Assembly: GCA_030043815.1 (NCBI GenBank)
Contig: JASHWX010000198.1
Location: 1-15,011 of the forward strand
Direction: 5' to 3'
DNA: 15,011 nt
Origin: Candidatus Rhabdochlamydia sp.
GTDB taxonomy: Bacteria > Chlamydiota > Chlamydiia > Chlamydiales > Rhabdochlamydiaceae
Of the stretch, positions 8,075-14,452 are shown one piece after another. Position 1 is the stretch's first letter. Each line of letters opens with the position of its first letter. Made by a program: the position numbers and the translations under genes. Below the pieces are notes generated by a model that was given only the letters and a program-made list of their open reading frames with translations, was not told the origin of the DNA and did not search any database.

Positions 8075-11041
8075 ATGAGTCCAGATCCATCGTTTTTGAA
8101 AGCTGCCGGAGAAAAATATGGGGATTTTGTCGTCACAAAATACCTCCAGATCTCCGAGCTCAATTGCATCCTTCGCGAGCTTCAGCACCTGCCATCCGGC
8201 GCTATCGTCATGCATATTGCCAATGATGATCCTGAAAATCTCTTTTGCCTATCGTTTAAAACCTATCCGACGAGCTCCAATGGCGCGGCCCATATTCTCG
8301 AACACACTGTGCTCTGCGGATCCCGCCGCTTTCCGGTGAAAGATCCCTTCTTTGCGATGACCCGCCGCAGCCTAAATACGTTCATGAATGCTTTGACAGG
8401 CTCCGATTTCACCTGCTATCCGGCTGCATCCCAAGTGGAAAAAGATTTCTACAACTTGCTCGACGTCTACATCGATGCTGTCTTTCACCCTGAATTGAAA
8501 CGCATGAGTTTTTTGCAGGAAGGGCACCGCCTCGAGTTTACCGATCCGCAGGACCCTAAAACCCCCCTTACGATCAAAGGGATCGTTTTCAATGAGATGA
8601 AAGGGAATCTAGCTTCTGCCGACACGCGCATGTGGCATGCGATGATGGCAGAGCTCGTGCCCGATCTTCCCTATTCGTTCAACTCCGGCGGGGATCCAAA
8701 AGAAATTCCCGATCTTTCTTACGCTGAACTCGTCTCTTTTCACGAGATTTATTACCATCCGAGCCGCTGCCTTTTCTTCTTTTACGGGGATTTGCCCTTA
8801 AAAAAACATCTCGATTTCATCGCAGACAAAGCATTAAAGAATGTTCCCAAACAATCCCCATTGCTCCCAATCCCCAGGCAAAAGCGATTTAAACAACCTG
8901 TCCATCGCGAAATGCGCTTTCCCGTGAGCGAAAGCGATGAAACAGAGCATCGCACGATCGTGTCCTTCGGCTTTCTCACAACCCCTCTCATCAATCAAGA
9001 AGATGTGCTCGCACTCAGCGTCCTCGACTCGGTTTTAATGGAGACCGATGCCTCCTTGTTGAAAAAACTTCTCCTCGAGACGCAGCTTTGTGTCCATGCC
9101 GATGCCTATATGGATGCAGAGATGAGCGAAGTGCCATACGTCATCGTCTTCAAAGGGTGCGATCCAAAAAATGTGGACGCCATCGAAAAAGCTTTAAAAA
9201 AATCCCTCGAGACGATCATTGAGCAAGGCATCCCTTCCCATCTCATCGATGCCGCAGTCCATCAGCTCGAATTGTCGCGCCTTGAAATCGCCGGCGATCA
9301 TGCTCCCTTCGGCCTCACGCTCTTCATGCGCTCTGCGCTTGCCAAACAGCATGGGGCCGATCCAGAAAATGCCCTGATGGTGCATTCCCTCTTTGAAGGA
9401 CTCCTCTCAAAAATCAAGGACAAAGGCTATCTCACCGGCCTGATGAAAAAGTACATCCTTGACAATCCCCACTCCGTCCGTCTCGTCATGCACCCTGACC
9501 GCAAGCTCTCCCAAGAGGAGTCTGAGCAGGAAAATAAGCAGCTGCAAGAAATGAAAGCTTCTTTAACCGAAAAGCAAGTCGATGACATTCTAAGAACTTC
9601 TAATGAACTCGCCCAATTTCAAAAGCAGCTCGAAACGCAGTCTTTAGAATGCCTTCCGAAAGTGACATTGAACGACGTCAATTCCATTGTCCGCGATTTT
9701 CCACTTAAGCATTCCCGCCATGGCCATGTCGATGTCTATCACCACGACTGTTTCACCAATCACATTCTTTACGCTGACCTCTCATTCGACCTGCCCCACG
9801 TCAACGTTGAAGATCTGCCTTACGTCCCCCTTCTCACCTCTCTTCTTCCTGAGATTGGCAGCGGCGATCGCACCTATTCGCAAAATCTCGAGTACATTCT
9901 CGCTCACACAGGCGGCATCGGGGCCACGGCTGCCCTGCATGTCCAAACATCTGATCCCAAAATGGGAAGGCCCTTGGTCAACTTGCGGGGTAAAGCCCTC
10001 GATCGCAAAATTGACAAGCTCTTTCTCTTGATGAAAGATACCCTCGCCCGGCCGCGTTTCGATGAGACAAAGCGGATAGAAGAATTGATCAAGCAAATAC
10101 GCGAAGGGCAACTCAATCGGCTAGTGCGCCAAGGCTTGCGCTATGCGATCAATCTTTCTGTCAGCGGATTTTCTTCACCCTGCCATATCAACGAAACTTG
10201 GTATGGGCTCCACTACTTTAAATCCATCGAGTCCATAGCGAAGAATTTAAGCAAGGAATTGCCCAAGCTCATCGACAAGCTTCTCTCATTAAAGGAACAA
10301 TTATTTACCTTTTACAATCCCAATCTCATATTGAGCTGTTCCAAAGAGATGTTCCACGACATTCAGAAGGCCAATTTCTACGGCATCACCGACCTGCCCT
10401 CAGCTCCTTCCATTACTCCTTGGAAAATCGATTACCCTGTCGAACCCGTCGCATCGCAAGGAAGATTTATCAGCTCACAGGTCGCCTTCACTGCCAAAGC
10501 CTACAAGTCTGTCACCTATCTCCATCCCCACGCCCCCGCGCTCACCGTTGCCACCGTGCTCCTCGACAACAAAATCCTCCATCGCAAAATCCGCGAGCAA
10601 GGAGGCGCTTACGGCTGCGGGGCCACTTATAGCTCCACCCTCGGGCATTTTTACTTCCACTCTTATCGCGATCCCCACATCGCCTCCACCTTGCAAACCT
10701 TCGACCTTGCCATCGACGAGATCGCCTCAGGCCATTTCTCCGAACAAGATCTCGAAGAAGCCAAGCTCGGCATCATCCAGCAGTTCGACGCCCCCATCTC
10801 CCCCGGAAACCGCGCGCTCACCGCTTACTCTTGGCTCCGCGATGGTAAGACTAAAGAGATGCGCCAAGAATTCCGCGACCGGCTCCTCGCACTCACATCT
10901 AAAGAGATGGTCCATGCTGTGGAGGCTGAACTCAAACCCAAAAAAAATTCAGGCGTTATTGTTTCTTTTGCAGGTAAAGAACTTCTCGAAAAAGAAAATG
11001 CCCTTATTACTGCCCCCCTCATTCTCAAAGATTTAAGTTAA
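8075..11041 (+). CDS. M16C (PreP/insulinase-like) zinc metalloprotease
   Basis: This 988-residue protein has the full architecture of the M16C presequence-protease group: two M16 halves joined by a central linker. The inverted zinc motif HxxEH is H73-I-L-E76-H77, with E76 as catalytic base, and E174 (VFNEMKG) is the expected third zinc ligand. The C-terminal half carries REQGGAYGCGA and SYRDP, the Arg/Tyr substrate-binding signature of the family. No signal peptide is seen, so it probably degrades short unstructured peptides in the cytoplasm. A metalloprotease of this type lies near rmuC-pssA-nrdAB in C. trachomatis (CT824, from memory). The ATG at 8075 lacks a clear ribosome binding site and lies 21 bases after the upstream stop, so translational coupling is likely. 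It closes the plus-strand run that begins with nrdA. Confidence 0.93.
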   Translation: MSPDPSFLKAAGEKYGDFVVTKYLQISELNCILRELQHLPSGAIVMHIANDDPENLFCLSFKTYPTSSNGAAHILEHTVLCGSRRFPVKDPFFAMTRRSLNTFMNALTGSDFTCYPAASQVEKDFYNLLDVYIDAVFHPELKRMSFLQEGHRLEFTDPQDPKTPLTIKGIVFNEMKGNLASADTRMWHAMMAELVPDLPYSFNSGGDPKEIPDLSYAELVSFHEIYYHPSRCLFFFYGDLPLKKHLDFIADKALKNVPKQSPLLPIPRQKRFKQPVHREMRFPVSESDETEHRTIVSFGFLTTPLINQEDVLALSVLDSVLMETDASLLKKLLLETQLCVHADAYMDAEMSEVPYVIVFKGCDPKNVDAIEKALKKSLETIIEQGIPSHLIDAAVHQLELSRLEIAGDHAPFGLTLFMRSALAKQHGADPENALMVHSLFEGLLSKIKDKGYLTGLMKKYILDNPHSVRLVMHPDRKLSQEESEQENKQLQEMKASLTEKQVDDILRTSNELAQFQKQLETQSLECLPKVTLNDVNSIVRDFPLKHSRHGHVDVYHHDCFTNHILYADLSFDLPHVNVEDLPYVPLLTSLLPEIGSGDRTYSQNLEYILAHTGGIGATAALHVQTSDPKMGRPLVNLRGKALDRKIDKLFLLMKDTLARPRFDETKRIEELIKQIREGQLNRLVRQGLRYAINLSVSGFSSPCHINETWYGLHYFKSIESIAKNLSKELPKLIDKLLSLKEQLFTFYNPNLILSCSKEMFHDIQKANFYGITDLPSAPSITPWKIDYPVEPVASQGRFISSQVAFTAKAYKSVTYLHPHAPALTVATVLLDNKILHRKIREQGGAYGCGATYSSTLGHFYFHSYRDPHIASTLQTFDLAIDEIASGHFSEQDLEEAKLGIIQQFDAPISPGNRALTAYSWLRDGKTKEMRQEFRDRLLALTSKEMVHAVEAELKPKKNSGVIVSFAGKELLEKENALITAPLILKDLS

Positions 11042-11057
11042 TTTAAGATAAATCTTT
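11027..11057. repeat. AT-rich inverted repeat at the 3' end of the protease gene
   Basis: AAAGATTTA (11027-11035) and TAAATCTTT (11049-11057) are perfect 9-bp inverted repeats with a 13-base loop. The structure spans the stop codon of the M16 gene. The stem is weak, and what follows is a run of A, not T, so it is not a standard intrinsic terminator on the plus strand. It may still protect the 3' end of the message or help separate the operon from the toxin-antitoxin pair. Confidence 0.4.
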
Positions 11058-11073
11058 AAAAAAACGTCCAATG

Positions 11074-11085
11074 AATTGTACAATT
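11074..11085. promoter_or_regulatory. Candidate toxin-antitoxin operator palindrome
   Basis: AATTGTACAATT is a perfect 12-bp palindrome ending 22 bases before the toxin ATG. Toxin-antitoxin operons are normally repressed by the antitoxin binding a palindrome at this position, and the neighbouring antitoxin has a helix-turn-helix region. The role is inferred from position and symmetry; no clear -35/-10 pair is visible around it. Confidence 0.5.
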
Positions 11086-11107
11086 GAAAAATAAACGAAA
11101 TCATGCC

Positions 11108-11407
11108 ATGTACGAACTTCATAAGACGCCTGAATTTGAAGAGTGGCTAAATGATCAGCCCCTTAAGGCTAGATTGCAAATTGAAGAGCGTCTTATGCAT
11201 ATTGTTTATGAAAGACATTTTGGTACTCATAAACGTTTGACAGATCAAGTATGGGAGTTAAAATGGGCTAATGGAAGACGCGTATATTATGCACATATCG
11301 CTAAATATAATATTTTACTTCTATTAGGAGGAAATAAAAATGGGCAAAGCAAAGACATTAGTCAGGCGCAAAAAATTCTCAGAAAATATACAGAAGCTTC
11401 ATTTTAA
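11108..11407 (+). CDS. RelE/HigB-like toxin of a toxin-antitoxin pair
   Basis: This 99-residue protein matches the small 'addiction module killer protein' family (COG3657, RelE/HigB superfamily). It has an N-terminal MYELHKTPEFEEWL, a basic middle with FGTHKRL and VWELKW, a beta-strand pair with RRVYYAHIAKYNILLLLGGNK, and a C-terminal helix. Relatives are ribosome-dependent mRNA interferases. The frame is open from a TTG at 11084, but ATG 11108 gives the usual family N-terminus; the TTG would overlap the operator palindrome. The antitoxin starts inside the gene (68-base overlap), so the two are translationally coupled in toxin-first order, as in HigBA-type modules. The pair is visibly richer in A+T than the genes around it, consistent with horizontal transfer. 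Confidence 0.85.
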   Translation: MYELHKTPEFEEWLNDQPLKARLQIEERLMHIVYERHFGTHKRLTDQVWELKWANGRRVYYAHIAKYNILLLLGGNKNGQSKDISQAQKILRKYTEASF

Positions 11408-11666
11408 AAAGGGTGTTAAACTTGCTAAACATGAACCACTCAAAGCTCTTCTCGATGAAAAACTCATTGCTCAAGCTTTTTGGGAATGCTTAAAGAACAA
11501 CGATCCTGAAGGGGCGATGGAAGTGATCTCTGCTCATATTCAAGCTCTTAATAAGGCTCATTTCGTCAAAGAAGCGGAAATGCCAAGATCCACTCTTTAT
11601 CATAGTTTAAAGAGCAAAAATCCTACGATAAAAACAGTAGCCAAACTGATTCATTGCAGCCTTTAG
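11340..11666 (+). CDS. HTH antitoxin partner of the upstream toxin
   Basis: This 108-residue protein resembles the probable antidote family that accompanies COG3657 toxins (COG3636, HI1420-like). The C-terminal half contains a helix-turn-helix-like stretch, with AEMPRSTLYHSLKSKNPTIK near residues 79-98, where family members read LSRESLYKALS...NPTFDTV. The N-terminus is strongly basic (KAKTLVRRKKF), longer than usual for the family, and could contact DNA or be an overlap by-product. The ATG has the best ribosome binding site of the region, AGGAGG about 8 bases upstream, within the toxin gene; this favours antitoxin excess. The likely role is to neutralise the toxin and repress the pair. Its stop is only 4 bases from the aminotransferase ATG. 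Confidence 0.8.
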   Translation: MGKAKTLVRRKKFSENIQKLHFKKGVKLAKHEPLKALLDEKLIAQAFWECLKNNDPEGAMEVISAHIQALNKAHFVKEAEMPRSTLYHSLKSKNPTIKTVAKLIHCSL

Positions 11667-11670
11667 GTGT

Positions 11671-12987
11671 ATGAAACCCATACTTTCGGAACACTTCCAG
11701 ACCCGCGTCCCCTCGCCGATCCGTCTATCGCAGATTGAGTTCTTAAAACGCACCGATCAAGTCGTCGCTGTGAATACAGCTATCGGGAATGTATCTTTGC
11801 CGATGCATCCTGCCATGATCAACCGGATGTTCTCGCTCAACGCACCCGAAAGCCCTTTTCGGAAAGGGGTAGTGAAGTATTCGACAACGGTCGGTGAGAT
11901 AGAAACCACTCAAACCTTTTTGCATTTAATTGAGAGCAGCGGCTTTTCCACACAAGGTCTATATTGTCAAATCACGGATGGGGGCAGCCAAGCGATGGAG
12001 ATTGCCATTCTGGGGGTATGCGGACCGGCAGGGACGGGAGATCGGCCTCTATTGGTGATCGATCCTACCTATTCCAATTATGCCTCAATGGCTGAGCGCA
12101 CCGGCCGCTCAATCGTTACAGTGACGCGGTATTTAGAAGAAAATGGGAAATTCACGCTGCCTCAGCTGCCCGTCATTGAAAAGGTGATCTTAGAAACAAA
12201 GCCAGGCGCCTTGCTTGTCATCCCCTATGATAACCCGACAGGGCAATTTTTTCCTCAGCAAACGCTCAACGCAATCGGCAAGCTCTGTGTGAAACACAAT
12301 TTGTGGCTAATCAGCGATGAAGCCTATCGCGAAGTCTTTTATACACACGATCAAATCAGCAGCATTTGGGGCATCACCGAAAAAGAAGCCCCGGGCATTC
12401 AAGGACGGCGCATCAGTATAGAGTCCGCCTCTAAAATCTGGGATGCATGCGGTTTGCGCATCGGCGCTCTTATGACAGATCATTTTGAGTTTCATCAAAA
12501 AGCTGTGGCTGAATATACAGCCAACTTATGCGCCAATGCGATCGGCCAATACATTTTTGGCGCACTCCTCCACGAATCCAAGCTTCAACTTCACGCATGG
12601 TTCCAGCAGCAGCGGGCCTATTACCACAAGATTGCCTCAGCCCTTACCGCGGATCTCAAAAGAAAAATGCCTCAATTAATTGTCTCCACCCCCGATTCGG
12701 CTTTATATACCGTCGTCGATGTGCGAAACCTATTTGGTGCGGAATTTGATACAACGGATTTTATCATGTACTGCGCTCAAAAAGGGCGCGTAGAAATCAA
12801 TGGTGTAAACAAGACGTTATTGGTAGCGCCGATGTCAGGCTTTTATTCCCCGCGCCCCGGCGAGGCAAACCCCGGCAAAACTCAGATGCGCATCGCCTAC
12901 GTTGAGCCGCCCGAGATCATGGCCGAAGTTCCCACATTGTTGGCTCAGCTGTTGAAAGATTATCCAAGAAATGCGGCGTACTGTTGA
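11671..12987 (+). CDS. PLP-dependent aminotransferase, class I/II fold
   Basis: This 438-residue fold-type I aminotransferase has its cofactor site largely visible: GGSQAME (104-110) for phosphate binding, N188 (YDNPTG), D216 and Y219 (SDEAYRE) for the pyridine ring and O3', K255 (SASK) forming the Schiff base, and R263 for the phosphate. R407 (MRIAY) is the expected substrate-carboxylate Arg. It should move an amino group between an amino acid and a 2-oxo acid. The substrate cannot be read from sequence; aspartate or aromatic amino acids are typical for the class. The ATG is four bases after the antitoxin stop, with only a short AGG nearby, so coupled translation from the toxin-antitoxin message is possible. 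Its last 28 bases overlap the end of the convergent hydrolase gene. Confidence 0.9.
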   Translation: MKPILSEHFQTRVPSPIRLSQIEFLKRTDQVVAVNTAIGNVSLPMHPAMINRMFSLNAPESPFRKGVVKYSTTVGEIETTQTFLHLIESSGFSTQGLYCQITDGGSQAMEIAILGVCGPAGTGDRPLLVIDPTYSNYASMAERTGRSIVTVTRYLEENGKFTLPQLPVIEKVILETKPGALLVIPYDNPTGQFFPQQTLNAIGKLCVKHNLWLISDEAYREVFYTHDQISSIWGITEKEAPGIQGRRISIESASKIWDACGLRIGALMTDHFEFHQKAVAEYTANLCANAIGQYIFGALLHESKLQLHAWFQQQRAYYHKIASALTADLKRKMPQLIVSTPDSALYTVVDVRNLFGAEFDTTDFIMYCAQKGRVEINGVNKTLLVAPMSGFYSPRPGEANPGKTQMRIAYVEPPEIMAEVPTLLAQLLKDYPRNAAYC

Positions 12988-14033
12988 AAAACTGCGGGTA
13001 ATCGCAGAGGATCCTCAAAATGGGGGTCTGACACCATCTCGTCTTTTGGTTCCCAGATGACGTGGAAAGGGCCGGCATTTCCATAGGCATTGGCAAACTG
13101 TTGGGCGGTGTCCTGAGGAATCATTTTATCTCTTTCGCTCATGATTAAACAAAGGCGGCCTGTGCCAGGGGCGAGCGATTGCAATCGTTGAATAGAATCA
13201 AAATGCTCTCCTTCTTTTTCAATGGCTCCGATGCCGATCAAACCGATCCAGTTTGCCGGAGGGGTATTCATGGCAATCACTTGACTTAAGGAAGGTGGCG
13301 GGTGGATGAGCACGCAATCGACGCCTTCTGCATGATGGCGCGCTTTGAGATAGACGGCGGGGAATGTGCCGCGGCAAGAGGCCATCACTTTAATCTGGCT
13401 GCCTCTAAAGCCTTGCCGCAGCAATTCTTGGTAGCAGGTCTCAGCATCTTGAAAGTAGCCTTTGATGGAAATTTCATCGCGCCAGTCGAATTGTGCAAAG
13501 TTAAAGCCTGCGGCAAGATGCTGTCCGATATAAGGCTTGTCCATCGCCATCAATCGGCCGAAGCTATGGCAATGGAGTACGACCTGGTTCTGCGCGCCTC
13601 GAACAGGGGCAGGCACGCGGAAAGATTGGCCTCGCTGCTCGAAGCACTTGAATTCGCTTAAGCGTTTTAGCCTTTCCCAGCTTTCCAAATTTCTCGGGAC
13701 AATCCATTCCCCTTGCCGGATTCCTCCGCTGGCTTCGATCCACCGCTGGAATTTTTCAGGGCGATAGAGCCGCCACGCAAGGTCAATCCCATCAGGTGTC
13801 CGCAGGGTGCGGACCTCGGAAAATTCTTTCAAAAAAGCTTCTGTGCGGTCGAGGCGCGCCTGGTCGATGACATCGCTCTGCTGGGGAATCCCCTGCGATC
13901 TCTTCCATAGGTTTACGACCATAAGAGCAATCGGCCGGACAAAAGTTTGGGAAAAACAGCCTTGCAATGCTGCATTCTGAAACACGCTGATCTTGAGAAA
14001 ATATCCTGCCGGAACCTCGAAGATTTTCTTCAA
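12960..14033 (-). CDS. Alpha/beta-hydrolase-like protein, DUF818/SidB-like
   Basis: The core reads as an alpha/beta hydrolase: VVLHCHSFGRLMAMDKPYI, then FDWRDEISIKGYFQDAETCYQELLRQG, a nucleophile elbow, an acid in SERDKMIP (codon 13128-13130) and His in DPHFEDP (codon 13020-13022). The layout resembles the chlamydial CHLPS/DUF818 family, which also contains Legionella SidB. The elbow is A-S-C-R-G (Cys codon 13374-13376) instead of G-x-S-x-G, so the nucleophile would be Cys, as in dienelactone hydrolases. An N-terminal hydrophobic helix (LFWILKKIF...AGYFLKIS) may bind membrane. The start is unresolved. The coordinate used is an in-frame TTG; the first safe ATG is 13922. The frame stays open to ATG 14384, but that stretch runs through palindromic element 2 and is not protein-like. 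No start has a ribosome binding site. The substrate is unknown. Confidence 0.72.
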   Translation of the reverse strand: MKKIFEVPAGYFLKISVFQNAALQGCFSQTFVRPIALMVVNLWKRSQGIPQQSDVIDQARLDRTEAFLKEFSEVRTLRTPDGIDLAWRLYRPEKFQRWIEASGGIRQGEWIVPRNLESWERLKRLSEFKCFEQRGQSFRVPAPVRGAQNQVVLHCHSFGRLMAMDKPYIGQHLAAGFNFAQFDWRDEISIKGYFQDAETCYQELLRQGFRGSQIKVMASCRGTFPAVYLKARHHAEGVDCVLIHPPPSLSQVIAMNTPPANWIGLIGIGAIEKEGEHFDSIQRLQSLAPGTGRLCLIMSERDKMIPQDTAQQFANAYGNAGPFHVIWEPKDEMVSDPHFEDPLRLPAVFQQYAAFLG

Positions 14034-14162
14034 AATCCAAAACAGCGTTTCCTTTAATTTTTCTATGCTCTCAGGGAAATTATACCGCGCGCAGGAAGGT
14101 TTTGTGAATTTGGACTCAGCGAGACAAAGCCAAATCGAAGCTCCCGCGTTCCGAACGACGAT

Positions 14163-14183
14163 CCCTGCCCCAAGTGGGCAGGG
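14163..14183. repeat. GC-rich hairpin inside element 2 (first)
   Basis: CCCTGCCC (14163-14170) and GGGCAGGG (14176-14183) form a perfect 8-bp stem with a 5-base loop. No T-run follows on either strand, so it is not an intrinsic terminator. It is one of two stable hairpins carried at the tip of the long palindrome. Confidence 0.8.
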
Positions 14184-14205
14184 TAAGGAGGCTGCGGAAA
14201 CACGA

Positions 14206-14224
14206 GAAGGCCCGGGGGGCCTTC
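14206..14224. repeat. GC-rich hairpin inside element 2 (second)
   Basis: GAAGGCCC (14206-14213) and GGGCCTTC (14217-14224) form a perfect 8-bp stem with a GGG loop. It lacks a T-run. With the hairpin at 14163-14183 it would give the folded element a forked, two-lobed tip. Confidence 0.8.
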
Positions 14225-14397
14225 GCAGTGCGGAGCAGGTGAGCACAAGCGAACCGGCCTGAAGGGATCGATTTGGCAAAGTCGTAGCAAGTCCAAATTC
14301 ACAAAACCTGACGGAGCGCGGTATAGGAAGAACAAGGGATGAATGATGGGTGATTCTGTCTAACATAGGGAAAAAATCTACCATAACTTAAAAATTC

Positions 14398-14433
14398 TTG
14401 ACAATTCTTAACTCTCTCTTCAAGATGAATTGT
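14398..14433 (+). promoter_or_regulatory. Promoter and possible operator of the exported-protein gene
   Basis: TTGACA at 14398-14403 is a perfect -35 hexamer. At a 17-base spacing lies CAAGAT (14421-14426), a poor -10 with three of six matches. Transcription would begin near 14433, about 20 bases before the ATG. A 7-bp inverted repeat, ACAATTC (14401-14407) and GAATTGT (14427-14433), brackets the core promoter and could be a regulator site. The -35 is convincing; the rest is tentative. Confidence 0.45.
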
Positions 14434-14452
14434 TCTTAAGAGTGAGGTTGCT

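Larger units (their letters stand above)
14081..14325. repeat. Long palindrome, MITE-like element 2
   Basis: This 245-bp element pairs in one register throughout. Its 10-bp termini, TATACCGCGC (14081-14090) and GCGCGGTATA (14316-14325), are perfect. Positions 14097-14116 pair perfectly with 14290-14309 (20 bp, including TTTTGTGAATTTGG), and 14129-14138 pairs with 14268-14277 (GCCAAATCGA). Within the loop are two GC-rich hairpins of 8 bp each, at 14163-14183 and 14206-14224. The ends fit a TA target duplication. There is no transposase or room for one, so this is non-autonomous. The TATACYGC ends and the GTGAATTTG core are shared with element 1. It lies between the hydrolase gene and the divergent gene at 14453, close to where the hydrolase start ought to be. 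Confidence 0.9.

Noticed and set aside
14163..14224. Two GC-rich hairpins as intrinsic terminators or a small RNA
   Set aside because: No T-run follows on either strand, and both sit inside the larger palindrome, which explains them better.
13993..14262. Plus-strand frame of 89 codons entering element 2
   Set aside because: Its first part is antisense to the hydrolase N-terminus and the rest is palindrome sequence.
14081..14325. CRISPR array or tRNA/rRNA gene in the palindromic regions
   Set aside because: There are no regularly spaced direct repeats and no cloverleaf; the only repeats are inverted arms around a single centre.
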